From the NCBI GenBank assembly GCA_930367205.1, contig OV884011.1, positions 35,849,754 through 35,913,753 of the forward strand: a stretch of DNA of 64,000 nt, given 5' to 3'. The notes beneath the pieces were generated by a model. That model searched no databases. It worked only from the letters and a program-made list of their open reading frames with translations, and had not been told where the DNA came from. Made by a program: the position numbers and the translations under genes. This DNA comes from Acanthosoma haemorrhoidale. Its lineage: Eukaryota; Arthropoda; Insecta; Hemiptera; Acanthosomatidae. Below, one piece after another: positions 46,001-56,800 of this stretch; position 1 is the stretch's first letter; each line of letters starts with the position of its first letter.

Positions 46001-49000
46001 ATGGGAAATTATTTCACATGAAATATTTGCAAGCTTCACAAAATGTTGGAGTCTTGGAGCTTTGTGATGGAAAGGTTATTATATATATTATTACGATATT
46101 TATTATTCATATATTCTAATTATATATTTTTATATAATTTATATTTTATTTTTAATCTTTATATTCAACTTTTACTTTATCTTAAGGTTCTGTTAATAAA
46201 AATAGGATAGTTCTGGCAAAAGGAATAATTGTTTATTTTCACAAATTGATTTAACATTAATATACAAATAGTTATGTACGTATATAAAATAATACTGTTA
46301 AAACTAAATTTAAAATTGTACCTTATAACTAATAACTAACCTCGACTGGTCAGTGTTTCTTTGTATTGCTTTCTTCGATGGTCGTCTTCTATTGTGTGGT
46401 TCTGATTAGCGTCTTGAGCGTCCTTGGTTCTTGATCCATGCCGGGTGAAAGTCTGTGGCCGGTCTTCCTTGTGCACCACGAGGTAGTAACCATGCCTGGG
46501 CTAGCGTCCCTCCTGGTGCTTCCTCGGTCTCTGATGAAAAAGATGAATGAGTCCGTGATCTTGCGTCTCGTTATTCCTATCTCTTCGCTGCCAGCTTGAT
46601 CTCTTGACCTCTTTGGTTGTTCAATACTCTTTGGCTCATATATGATTACTTTTCTTGTTTTGAAGTTATTAAAATAAAATATTTATATTTAATTATTGAT
46701 ATTATTTTTATTATAAATATTAATGGTAGATTCATCGCAACGAATAGTGTTTAAACATTCATCGTAATCCACCATTCATTTATGCCTGCTAATTTTGAAT
46801 TTATATTTAAAAACACCATCAAAAATCAACACATCAAAATATCACAACAATATATTGTTGTGATATTAGAGATTGTGGAGTTTTTATATAAATATTTAAT
46901 CCAACTTATCAAGAAGGCAAAATAAAAACAATTGAGAGTGGATGAAAAAAACAAAAAAGGAGTATACTGGTTGTTGTGATGATGAAAACACACACATAAT
47001 TATTCTCTATCTAGTTATGGGACCGGCCTAGTGTATAGGTGTCTGGGTCTAGTGATAGTAGAAGGGCATTTATAGTAGAGTATAGTTGTGGTTGTGAGAA
47101 TGAAAACACAGAGCATTATACTCATCTAGTTGTGGGATCAGCCCGTAATACATGTTATTAGCTTGAGATTGTGAGTAAGAAAAACTTAAAAACTTTGTTG
47201 GTTAGTGGTTATTGACTTAAAGCAGAACGGAAGAGAAATAGCACGAAGAGCAGAAGTATTAATTTGTTTAAAGCATGAAGAGAATTAAAGAAGAAAAGGA
47301 ATCAAATTTATAGACAAGTATTTATATAATTAATATAAGTTTATATTTTTATTTGTAAAATTAAATTCATCTTTTTGCCAGATTTATATTTGTTAATAGA
47401 ACCTAATAATAAATAGTAAATAAAATATATTTAAAGTAAAAGAATAAAAAATAAAATTACCATATCTATCTTTCAAAGAACATAATAATATATATTATTA
47501 TCAATTAAAATGGCTACGTTTTATGGATTATTGTCTATTTTTAGCAGTTAATGTTTCAAATATTTTAATGTGAAGTTGGAAGTCATCTTTCCATAACTTT
47601 GGATTAAAATAATTTGACGGCTATAGCCATTATGGGATGACTTGCCTATATGGGATTATTTCAAGGTACCATGTCCTATGGTCTGATACTTTGGGGTAAT
47701 TCCACCGATGCCAAAAGAATATTTATCTTGCAAAAAATGGCCTTAAGAACAATTCTGGGGGTTCCGAAAACTGAGTCTTGTCGACCAATATTCAAGCAAT
47801 TGAAGGTTTTAACTTTAACAGGCCTGTTTATTCATCAATGTCTTCTGTACATTAAAGAAAATGAAAATATGTACTCCTGTCAATATAATTTACATGAATA
47901 TTCAACTAGGAACAATTGTGATATAATAGTACCAACTTTCAGATTGACTGCAACCCATAATAGTTATATATATTTGGGTATTTCTCTATTTAATAAGTTG
48001 CCATTAGATGTAAAAAACTTGAGCTTTGAAAAATTTAAAATGAGAACAAAAAAATTATTAATTGAATTGTGTCCTTACTCTGTTCAGGAATACTTTATGT
48101 TTTATAAATAGTAAGGAAGAAATTGTTGTAGTGTAGCTTGGGTATTTTCTAACTGTAATTGTTATTTTAAAAAAAAAAAAAAAAGAAAAAATTGTGAAAT
48201 TTAGTATAAATTATAATATTAATCTTAACTCTGACGATGCAAAAACTTCTGTTATATGTGCAAATAAATGTTTCTATTCTATTCTATTCTATTCTATTAG
48301 ACATGAAATGTAATTAATAGAAATACTTTTTTTTTCTTTTCTTTTTTTTAAATGAACACTTCAACATAACATTCAATGAAAAACATGGAGAAAAATCTCA
48401 CAATATTCGAATGAACTGTCCTGGTTCATTCTGCTAGTAGTATATAAATAAATAGATGCCAAAGTAGGATTTTTGTAGATGTGCGATGGCTGGTAGGATT
48501 CGGTTCCACACTTGTTTTAGTTTTGATCTGTAATTGCCTATTCTCTTTCATTACTGTGGGACCAGTACCTTGTTCTGGCTTTATTTGGGGGGGGGGGGAG
48601 TGTCTTAGTATTATAAACTAACAAATTATTTTAACTTGGAATTTAAAAATAATATTTTGGCTCTCATACAGTATTGTTCTTAGCATAACTGCTTCATGAT
48701 ATAAAGGGTCTGAGTTCAAAATCCTAAATGGAGAATTGAATTTATTTAATTTTCATAAATAGTAATGGATGGTCCCTGATATGATATCCCACCTTTCAGC
48801 TCTAAATATGATAATATAAGTTCGTAAATAGTTAAACAAACCAACAAAATTAACATTTATAATTAAAATTAGTTCTACTTAAGATAAAAATGTACCTATA
48901 AAATATCACTACAATTTATTCTACTTTTCAGAGTGATGCTGTAAAATGTTATGAACATATGATGAGTTTCATTACTGAAAATAACCAACCACCAATTTAA
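31033..49000 (+). CDS. FAM120B: FAM120-family protein (constitutive coactivator of PPAR-gamma-like), complete
   Basis: Eleven exons join in phase: 31033-31124, 33711-34083, 36210-36479, 36548-36785, 39635-39816, 39906-40044, 42447-42595, 44969-45181, 45979-46074 and 48932-49000 (ten pieces), with the second pair 36210-36479 and 36548-36785 separated by only a 68-bp intron. They encode 606 residues. The N-terminus (MGIRGLESYLERYNPD) is the XPG/FEN-like N domain; acidic residues appear in PVIVVDGMG, LVFFFDGP, ECDLEIAEYA and AQDTDFVIF, and LGND closes that module. The rest matches FAM120B/A in order (VLRPLREKLYGIL, DGKLFHMKYLQ near the end). Family members act as nuclear coactivators or RNA-associated proteins; nuclease activity is not proven. 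The start codon is fixed by the conserved MGxxGL. Whether it is orthologous to FAM120A, B or C is not decided. Confidence 0.88.
31390..32450 (-). pseudogene. LINE reverse-transcriptase relic in FAM120 intron 1
   Basis: The minus strand carries, in order, GIPLKLIKLCFLI...NSVFSSTWEKALVHP (RT start, 32259-32444), LQEDLNRIGVWMNCNKLRLN (about 31990-32100) and a C-terminal LHFKKHSSPSGLIPS with a NSLS box (31400-31600). Frames are broken and the catalytic ADD block is not clear. This is an old insertion of a family different from the Jockey copies at 1-4071. Confidence 0.65.
32451..33250. other. FAM120 intron 1, unassigned
   Basis: An open frame at 32811-33023 (ALYSLKFIDSHIM...) is not recognised and does not fit the exon phase. 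The rest is AT-rich. Confidence 0.35.
33260..33306 (+). repeat. Dispersed repeat, second copy of 17500-17546
   Basis: Shares aatcattttcacagctctaa, aaaccccttaattgtgtgat and gcatt with the other copy. Non-coding. Confidence 0.5.
33540..33640 (+). repeat. Possible Penelope-like element tail
   Basis: The sequence cctgaagatgatggtttgat followed by ccgtcgagaac has the CTGAAGATG...CGA(G)AAC layout that is common at ends of Penelope-like elements, with a 5-6 bp stem (gatgg/ccgtc). No coding part is found here. Confidence 0.3.
34084..36209. other. FAM120 intron, no feature recognised
   Basis: AT-rich intron. A GC-richer ~120-bp block at 35720-35840 may be a decayed repeat. The open frames at 34641-34996 have no domain. 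Confidence 0.45.
36786..38745. other. FAM120 intron, no feature recognised
   Basis: AT-rich intronic sequence without recognised genes or repeats up to the LTR copy at 38746. Confidence 0.45.
38746..39345 (+). mobile_element. LTR copy of the TGTCGGG family
   Basis: Starts tgtcgggtcgttacgagggg and is much GC-richer than its surroundings. It aligns with the minus-strand sequence from 17480. The GC-rich block ends near 39345, about 600 bp long, so this may be a solo LTR in FAM120 intron 36786-39634. The right terminus and a target duplication were not found. Confidence 0.6.
40045..42446. other. FAM120 intron, no feature recognised
   Basis: AT-rich intron with T-runs at 40149 and 41296. Short open frames have no domain. 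Confidence 0.45.
42596..44968. other. FAM120 intron with weak LINE traces
   Basis: Minus-strand sequence at about 43250-43480 can be read as a fragmented LINE C-terminus (a DINAKFQRKWKSPEKQKW-like string), but the evidence is thin. The remainder is AT-rich and unassigned. Confidence 0.35.
45182..45978. other. FAM120 intron, possible LINE tail
   Basis: A stretch near 45645-45670 (agatgtttggcctggcacct) resembles the LINE tail at 4480-4505. Nothing else was recognised. Confidence 0.35.
46101..46870 (-). mobile_element. Solo LTR (same family as 9746-11614)
   Basis: On the minus strand the sequence begins tgttgtgatattttgatgtg at 46870 and follows the 9746-10611 LTR through its GC-rich middle (ggtcgtcttct, ctgatgaaaaagatgaatga) to attaacagaaccttaagata and the AT-rich end near 46101. 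No internal domain remains. It starts about 26 bp after the splice donor at 46075, in the intron 46075-48931. Confidence 0.75.
46960..47160 (+). repeat. Two diverged direct repeats, ~115-bp period
   Basis: Around 46972 (gatgaaaacacacacataat, then ctagttatgggaccggcc) and around 47087 (gaatgaaaacacagagcatt, then ctagttgtgggatcagcc) the same pattern recurs. It is a short tandem duplication of unknown origin next to the solo LTR. Confidence 0.5.
47640..48300 (+). mobile_element. LINE 3' end with (TTCTA)n tail
   Basis: An open frame of 153 codons (47650-48111) encodes an RT C-terminus: MSYGLILWGNSTDAKRIFIL, QKMALRTILGVP, and a LFNKLP block near its end. A ~160-bp 3' UTR follows and ends in repeated ttcta (48274-48297), a microsatellite-type tail used by some LINE clades in place of poly(A). 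It is 5' truncated at about 47640 and lies sense in the last FAM120 intron. The frame is unbroken, so the insertion is fairly recent. Confidence 0.85.
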
Positions 49001-49700
49001 GAGCATTACCAAATCAAGTTTTTTTTTTTTTTTTAGTTTAAGTTAAATTTTAATTATTTTATGTACATATTGTATATATAACCTAATAATGATTGGATAA
49101 TTGGGACTCCACTTATATGTATGTATTTAATTATTTAAAAATTTTGATTGGTGCTCTCTTTGAACCAATTATTTTTAATATGTGTATATATATAAAACAA
49201 TGTTCAGAATAATGTTAAGATTAACCAATGAATGTTAGGTTGGTTTATTTTAGTTGATTTGATTATAATGTGTAACTCCTGTTAAACCACGTCAATCAAT
49301 GTAATACATGTAGTACAAAGCATCTGGAACTAGTACATTTTTTTAATAAAAGCTCCTTCCTTGGGGCTACCTATGGAAGGGAAACAAAAATATTTGTCAT
49401 GATATTAAGATTTTTTTTTATAGTCCCTCGATTTTTTATTTCACTAAAAGCTCTATAATTGAAGTGGGTAGCTCACAATGTAATAACTTGTTTAATCGAG
49501 ACTCCACTTATACGTATGTATTTAATTATTTAAAAATTTTGATTGGTGCTCTCTTTTAACCAATTATTTTTAATATACATGTGTATATATATAAAAAAAA
49601 ATGTTAAGAATAATAACTTCAGAATAATGTTAAGATTAACCAATGTGTGCCCCCCAAACTGAGCTATTCATGGCTTTTTTCTCAAAATAAAAAGTCATGA
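49001..49700 (+). repeat. FAM120 3' flank with two ~135-bp direct repeats
   Basis: 49098-49228 and 49496-49648 share gactccacttata, gtatgtatttaattatttaa, attttgattggtgctctctt and aataatgttaagattaacca in order, ~400 bp apart. The second copy has a ~15-bp extra stretch. They lie in the probable 3' UTR or just downstream of FAM120. Confidence 0.75.
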
Positions 49701-49959
49701 GTGATATTTGATTCGATTTACAAATGAAGATAATGGATCTCTTGTGTGCCTATTATGTGGTCACTGGCGCAGAAAAGGATATAACCATAAGAAGTCAAGC
49801 AGCCTCCTAGTTAACCTAAGTTGAACGGTTAAAGTTAACATTAACTTAAGCAAGTCACACATTCTTGGGAGCAGATTTATTTCACACTGACCCTTTACCT
49901 CTATGCTTAAGCGATTATTCTGAGGGCTGGTTTCCTAAAAATAGCAGATACCAAAACCG

Positions 49960-50735
49960 GATAGAGAGGGGAATTATAACATATAGCAAAATCAGTGGGA
50001 GAAAAAGATAGCACAAGAGTGGAAAAACACCGGGATCGATGTCACCCTGTCCTTGATCCCCCTCTCGGAAGCTTAGTGAATTGGAGGATCTCTCCAGAGA
50101 CCAGCAATGATCCCCATGAGAAAGGAGAGCACCTATAGTAAAGTGGCATTCCTGGTGTTAGCAAGAGATCTGGACAGAGCAAGGCACTAATTCTGGAAGT
50201 GTAGGAATAAACAGGTCTGTGAAATGAACTGAAGAAAAGCTACGCTGCACCATATCCCAAAGGGCTCAGACTGCGACCTAACACTAATCAGCTTTCTCAA
50301 AGTCCTGGACCAGCTTATATACACGTCACTTGAGCAGGTGTTTGAAAGAACAGATCATCTGAGCTAGAACGGCTCCTGTAAGGGCAGGAGCTCAGCTGAT
50401 GCCTTGGATAGGATTTGGGATGACATAACTTGGACTCACTAAAAGTTTTGACCTTCAACATCTCTCCTCATGACAGAGTATGATGTCCCTACGTGATAAG
50501 AGGGCAAGCTTCAGGAGCTAGTAGGCAGCTGTCTCGATCAGCGAAGGGTGGTTGACCGTGAGGAGTCATAGTTGAGGCACCTGTGGAGTAAGGTTGTCCC
50601 CAATGTCTGCCTTGAGCCCTTCACTTTGGAAACTAGTCTTTGATAAAGTCCTTGTGGCCCTAGATGACCACGGGATCCCTGAAGTAGCATACGTAGATGA
50701 TCTGGAAGCGACCGTCATAATTTCTTATTCAAGTG
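49960..50735 (+). pseudogene. R1-like LINE reverse-transcriptase relic
   Basis: Readable pieces on the + strand include SFLKVLDQLIYTSLEQVF, a GSCKGRSSADALDRIW block and LSPSLWKLVFDKVLVALDDH followed by AYVDDLEATVI, equivalent to the PQGS...LWN...YADD blocks of R1-like elements. The catalytic block has become YVDD. Many stops are present. The GC content is higher than the surrounding DNA. Confidence 0.65.
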
Positions 50736-50799
50736 ATGATTGTAATGTCTCAAATATCTTTAAATGTATGTGTTTATATTTTATGATTCAACATAACAC

Positions 50800-51714
50800 T
50801 AAATAGTAAGTAACTCACTATTATTTGCTCATTAAACCTTTGCAGCCCTATCATCAAAAATAATAGAGGAATATGGCTTGATTATTATAAACTAATGTTG
50901 AATATGGTTTAAATAAAAAATACAATGAGTATATTAATAAAGGAGTGTATCATTAGTTTGTACAGAAAATATGTCGACTAAAAAAAAAAAAAAATTACAA
51001 AATAAAATTACTAACATCAAAAACACAGAATGTGAAAAAACAATATAAAAATTTTATGGCAGGCCTTTGCACAGATTTTTTAAAGGATTTTGGTTATAAA
51101 ATATTTTTTAATATTTATTTTACTTTCATACCTTAGGAGTAAATAGCTCAAATATTGACAAAAATAAATATTATGCACTTTTTCATACATTCGTATTCTT
51201 AACACTAACATTTGTGCAAAATTTTATGAATAATCTGTTTCAACTTTTTAAAACATGCTACAATGAAAACTAGAAAAAAGATTGATGTGATCAGTCATGA
51301 AATTGTTCAGCTAATAATAATTAAGAAATAGCAATTTCACTTTATTTTTTCTACAAGCTTTAAAACTACCTTATACCTAACTATATAATTACTCAAGATT
51401 ACTGCTAACCTTACTTACATAGCAAACAGTGTGAAGCTAAAATGATTAGGTTGGCTGTTCTCAACATGGAGAATGGAATGAATTAAACGTTGCAGCAAAT
51501 AATGAATACAGTGAGGACATCATAGTCAATCTACATAATAGAATTGAAAGGCATAGACGGTCAAGAAATGAAAACCAAATTTAGTAAAGAATGCATCACA
51601 TGAGCTACCATATTTTCATTACCTTGGACCTATTTCTGCTAATTTTAGCCGGATTCTAAAGGTATTAGCTTTCTGTCCTTCAGAACCAGCAAGACACTAT
51701 AGAGCTGGATATCG
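50800..51714. other. Intergenic AT-rich sequence
   Basis: No gene or repeat recognised between the R1-like relic and the Penelope-like fragment. Confidence 0.45.
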
Positions 51715-51981
51715 AACCCTAAAAACCCTGTGCCACTTCGAGACCGCTCCAGGGTCTACAAGTTGACATGTGGCAAATGTGATGCTTCATATGTGCGAAG
51801 GACCTACCAAAAATTAAAGACAAAGTTCCTTGACCACTTAAAAAGAAAGGACAGCCCGTTCTTCTCCCATGTCACTGAAGCTGACCACCGTGATGCTTCA
51901 CACACTGTCCAGTTGCTAAACAGTGCAAGGGACAAGAAATATATAACCCAATTAGTGAATATTGGGTTAAACCCAATGTGA
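51715..51981 (+). pseudogene. Penelope-like element GIY-YIG endonuclease fragment
   Basis: The frame reads NPVPLRDRSRVYKLTCGKCD then SYVRRTYQKLKTKFLDHLKR, equivalent to the G-x-Y-K-x-x-C-x-x-C...Y-I-G-x-T...F-x-x-H pattern of the Penelope-like endonuclease. FFSHVTEADHR fits the following H block. The YIG is changed to YVR, so activity is lost. The RT part is not visible. Confidence 0.7.
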
Positions 51982-51999
51982 ATGTTTTTAATTATTGTG

Positions 52000-52330
52000 G
52001 AGGGAAGACAAGAGAAGTAAGAAGGAAAATATAATGGTTGTTAGAAGTGACTACAAGTAGGAGTGGGCTTGGGAAGATGATTCATTAGTTGGCAATAGAT
52101 GAGTGGATATGGGGAGATAACACTAGAAGGAGACTAGGTGAAAAATACACCAGGGAATAAATTGGAATGAGGAGGGAGATAGCAAAATCAAGAGTGGGAG
52201 AGAAAGATAGGAGTTGAGGGTAGACAAGAGATAGCAAAAGAGGAGTGGGTAGGGGAAGATGACAGTCACTGGAAGCAGGTTGCGGGGGGGGGGGAAGATA
52301 ACAGAAGCAGACCGGGAGGATCTTGTTTTA
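52000..52330 (+). repeat. Purine-rich low-complexity block
   Basis: About 330 bp are strongly G+A-biased on the + strand and contain repeated gatagcaaaa / gagtgggagagaaagata units, with a G-run at 52285-52294. A similar unit (atagcaaaatcagtgggaga) occurs at 49985. It is non-coding and of unknown origin. Confidence 0.5.
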
Positions 52331-52339
52331 AAGAGGGGT

Positions 52340-53893
52340 TAACTAATTAATGTTCATGGGAAAGTGCATTCCAGGCAAGAAATTTACTCCTTTAAACCTT
52401 ACTAAAAAACGTTTCCTGACATGGCCCGGCAGGTCCTAACAGTATACCCTGTTAGCATAATTTTTGCAAATACGAATAACTCGATGTTTACAGATATTTA
52501 CCATAACCACCAATACTCTATTCCATATATCTGACCACTTTAAGCCCTACCCTATTATTTGTCCATCTAGTATAGTTTGGCAACATGGAATTCGTTTGCG
52601 ATTGCGCTAACAACGTTCATTAGCAACTTGATTTTTCTCTATTGACACAAATACAGATTTACACCTTAAACTATTTTTCTTGTCTCTGACTGGCGAAACG
52701 TAACTCAATACTCTTTGCGGCGAAAGAAGCTCTGGAAGGAAAACAATTCGATCCGATCCAAAGTGGTCTTTCCATTTTTGTTTTCATTAGGTATATTAAA
52801 GTTTTTTATTTATTTAGTTACATCAATTACAAAACAAATTGTATTTTTTTAAGCGTGTATAAAAAAAGTGGAGTTAACCGTCCACTCCAGATATTTTTAT
52901 GGAGTCACACGACGCCACAAGAGTTTATTAAACAATACCGAAAAATTAGCCGGTATTATTTTTGTTAAAACATATTGGTCACTGAATATAGCCTTTTCAA
53001 CAAATAAAAAAAAAATTCAAATTGTTAAAATAATTACTAAAAAATGGGCAGAGCGACTTTAAATACGAGATTTCTATCCCACAAAACCTCATTTTATTTT
53101 AATGTACTCTCTTTAGTGACAATGAGAAATAATCAGAACCCTAAATCTTAAATAGCTCATGAACCATCAAGGGAAATCTTAAAAGTCAGTGAGATTACAA
53201 AATGGAACCTTATATTTTTTTTATTACTTCTCGTTATTATATCTGTCCAGAAAAACAATTTTTGTTGCCAGTTTAAAGGAAACTCTGCCTTAAATTGCAA
53301 ATGGATTATATCATTTTATGACATCATAAGACGGTCATAGATCACAAAGACAAAAAATGAAAGACGGTTGCGCTGTAAGTGTTAGAAAATAAAACCTCTT
53401 CTTTATGTATTGTTAATAATTAGTTTTCTGATCTTTTTTTAATATATATATATATATGTGTGTGTGAAGCAGATCATTATAAAATCACTTTCATATTTAA
53501 ACAAAAATTCGTTTTGTCGATTCTTTGTTTTCATTTCAATATTAATATCCAAAAGAAGAAATGGCAACACTGTCTTTGTTAGGTTGTTTGGGATTTCTGT
53601 TAAGGTTCTGCCCGTTTTATTGCTTTATATTCTGCAATTTAAATTCATTATGTCTTGTATGCTACAGGTTATATCTGGTCTATCATATTTAACGTTGCAT
53701 TAGTATTAATTTTTCATTCTATGTTCGGTGAGTGTTTTTCGAATAAGTTTTGTCTTTAATCTTACCGCACTGTTAATGTGCATATTACTAATCTGTAGCA
53801 AATTATTACCTTTTATTGCTACTGTTTCCTAAAACTTAGTTTTTTCTAGGTAAAGCTTTGTGTATGTGATATTGTCTGATCTAATACATCGAA
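52340..53893. other. Intergenic and PP4c upstream region
   Basis: No gene was recognised. A TA/TG microsatellite is at 53443-53466 (tatatatatatatgtgtgtg). The last ~150 bp before 53894 presumably contain the PP4c promoter and 5' UTR, but no clear core element is visible. Confidence 0.45.
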
Positions 53894-56800
53894 ATGGACG
53901 ACACTAGCAGTCTAGATAGGCAAATAGAACAGCTCAAGAAATGCGAGATAATTAAAGAGTCTGAGGTTAAAGCCCTGTGTGCGAAAGCTCGAGAAATATT
54001 AGTGGAAGAAAGTAATGTTCAAAGAGTTGATTCACCAGTGACAGTAGGTGTTTCTTTTCATTATTGGTTTTCATAAGTTAATTTTGATTTATTAACCATT
54101 TCATTCCTATTGCAGGTTTGTGGTGACATTCATGGCCAATTCTATGACCTAAAAGAACTGTTCAAAGTTGGTGGAGATGTCCCAGAAACTAATTACCTTT
54201 TTATGGGTGATTTTGTCGATAGGGGTTTTTATAGCGTTGAAACATTTTTGCTATTACTAGCATTAAAGGTATTCATTATACTTTAATTTGTAAAAATTTT
54301 AACATTCAAGGTTTCTGTTATATCTTATCATTTTGGTAACAGGTAAGATACCCCGATAGGATTACTCTGATTAGAGGAAATCATGAATCTAGACAAATCA
54401 CACAAGTATATGGATTTTACGATGAGTGTGTTAGAAAGTATGGCAGTGTGACAGTATGGAGGTATTGTACTGAAATATTTGACTATTTGAGCCTCTCTGC
54501 TATTATTGATGGAAAGGTAATCATGTTTTGTTTTTTTGAGATATTAGTTAAGATGATAGCACTTGACATTTGTTGATTTCAATTGAAAATATGTTTGTGA
54601 AACTTTCTAGATTTTTTGCGTGCATGGAGGACTTTCACCATCAATACAAACTCTGGATCAGATCAGAACGATTGATAGGAAGCAGGAAGTCCCTCACGAT
54701 GGGCCTATGTGTGATTTGCTTTGGTCAGATCCTGAAGGTAGTCTCTCTCACTGTTTAATTTTATTTCCTGGTAACCACATGTGATTAGCTATTTCATTAA
54801 AGCTGGTCTGCCAACCTTACATTAATTAATTAAGTATTCTCTATATGTGGTACACATAATGCTTGAGGTTTCTAGAGGAAGAGGCACTTGAATCTAGAAA
54901 AGGATAAGGGAAGACCATGTATATCTCTTTCAATTTGAATTATCCCATTAACTTTTGGAGTAAATACATATAAATGTTTTTGTTTAAAAGCTTTGATAAT
55001 ATAATAATCTTTGATTTCTCCTCATTCAATCAAATATTATAAAGGGAAGCCCTAGCCTCAATGTGGTTCAGGTCTTTCTGAATCAATAGGGACCGGAAGA
55101 CAATGAAACGGGTTAAGATAAAGGTTGATCAGGGATAAGTTCGTTCCCTGGGAGCGATTAGAAATGAATGATTTAAACCAGCTGATGGCACTGTAAGAGG
55201 ATATCGATAGAAGGATGGAGTAATAAAGGAAATTGAATGCCTTGGTAAAGTCTAAGAGGATAAAGATCCTTGACGGATTGTAGGTCTTGTGTGATTTTGG
55301 TAAGAGTTGATTGGATGGAAAATCCTGGTGAGCACTTAAGAACTTTATTTATTGGAAGAATAAATGAGTTGTATTTGCGATAGTTTCCACAACTGAGCTA
55401 AGGCTTATTTTGCTTGTTTAATTTTTGTCGACATATTTATTTGACCCACTGCTTTTGGATACCAAGCTCTTAAGGTAGGTGACATATTCCACTGTCTCTA
55501 TTTCTTTTCCTCTTATGCGAAGCAGATCCTGTTTATTGCTGTTATTTGAGCTTGTATTTTGATTTCCTCATATTTAAACGCGTTGCACCTGTGGCCTTTT
55601 TCAGGTCTTCCACCTTGTCTAGTATATCATACATTTGTGGAGTAATCACCATCCATATGGTACAGATTTTCCAATTTAGTAATCAGAGTCAACTTGCGTT
55701 CTCTTTTCAGCTTTTTTCCAAGACTTCATCTACTGCCTGGATAAATGGAAGATTGCAGCCTGGTACTCCAGATTTAAATTAAAATGGGTTTGCGTAATGG
55801 CTAATTTGCTATAGAATCTACCAATGAATCCTTATTAAATGAATTGTATGATGCATATGATCATTGTATGGATCCTTTTTTTTCCATGTCACTCCCCAGA
55901 TGTATTCTCTATTTAGTTTTTCAAGGGACCGGCATTCTTGTGACTGTTATAAGATTATTTGCACAGCATTTATCAAATCGGTGCAGGATCTGTTACTCCA
56001 AAAGTCGAGCTGCTCTTACCTGATTTTTGGTACAATTTTCTTCTTCAGATGGTTTAAAAAACTTTTTGTGAAGACCATGTTGGTGCATTTAATAATAGTG
56101 GGTCCCTCTAGCCCTCTTAAAATATAAAGTCATTATATTTTTTCAAGTTGTGTTACATATTTAACACCCTGAAAAAATAATAGTAAGTAAAGTCTGAACA
56201 ATAATCAGAAAGACTTCCCGGCTCACTTTCTCTTTATCCATTGATTACTAAATTTAACACCAGCAGGATTTTATGCCACAACTACTAATTATTAATTAAA
56301 CACCAGGAATGGTCATAAATTGTTCATTATTTCCATTAACATTCAAGTTTCTGATACTCTTCAACAAATTTTAAAGTCGTTTTATCATTCCAACACAACA
56401 TCCACTAATGACCAAGACTAAATAATTGTGTTCAGATTTGTCAAGTTAATTAGAAGTAGCGCTTAACTAAACAGTTTTACTAAAGTACTCGACTAAATGT
56501 TAGTTTACGTAAACAATTACTGGACCAAATATTATACAAATGTGATCGAGGTTTAATTTAATTTATTTCACTTTAAAGTTCCATAATGACAAATTATTAA
56601 TTATTTTTAATGCAGTATTAAATACATTTGTCTCATACCATCCAAATTTGTTGACCATTCAAATTTGTTTATTTAGATACCCAAGGATGGGGTGTCAGCC
56701 CTCGAGGTGCTGGTTACCTGTTTGGATCCGACGTAGTTGCCCAATTCAATGTATCCAATGACATTGACATGATTTGTCGAGCACATCAACTTGTCATGGA

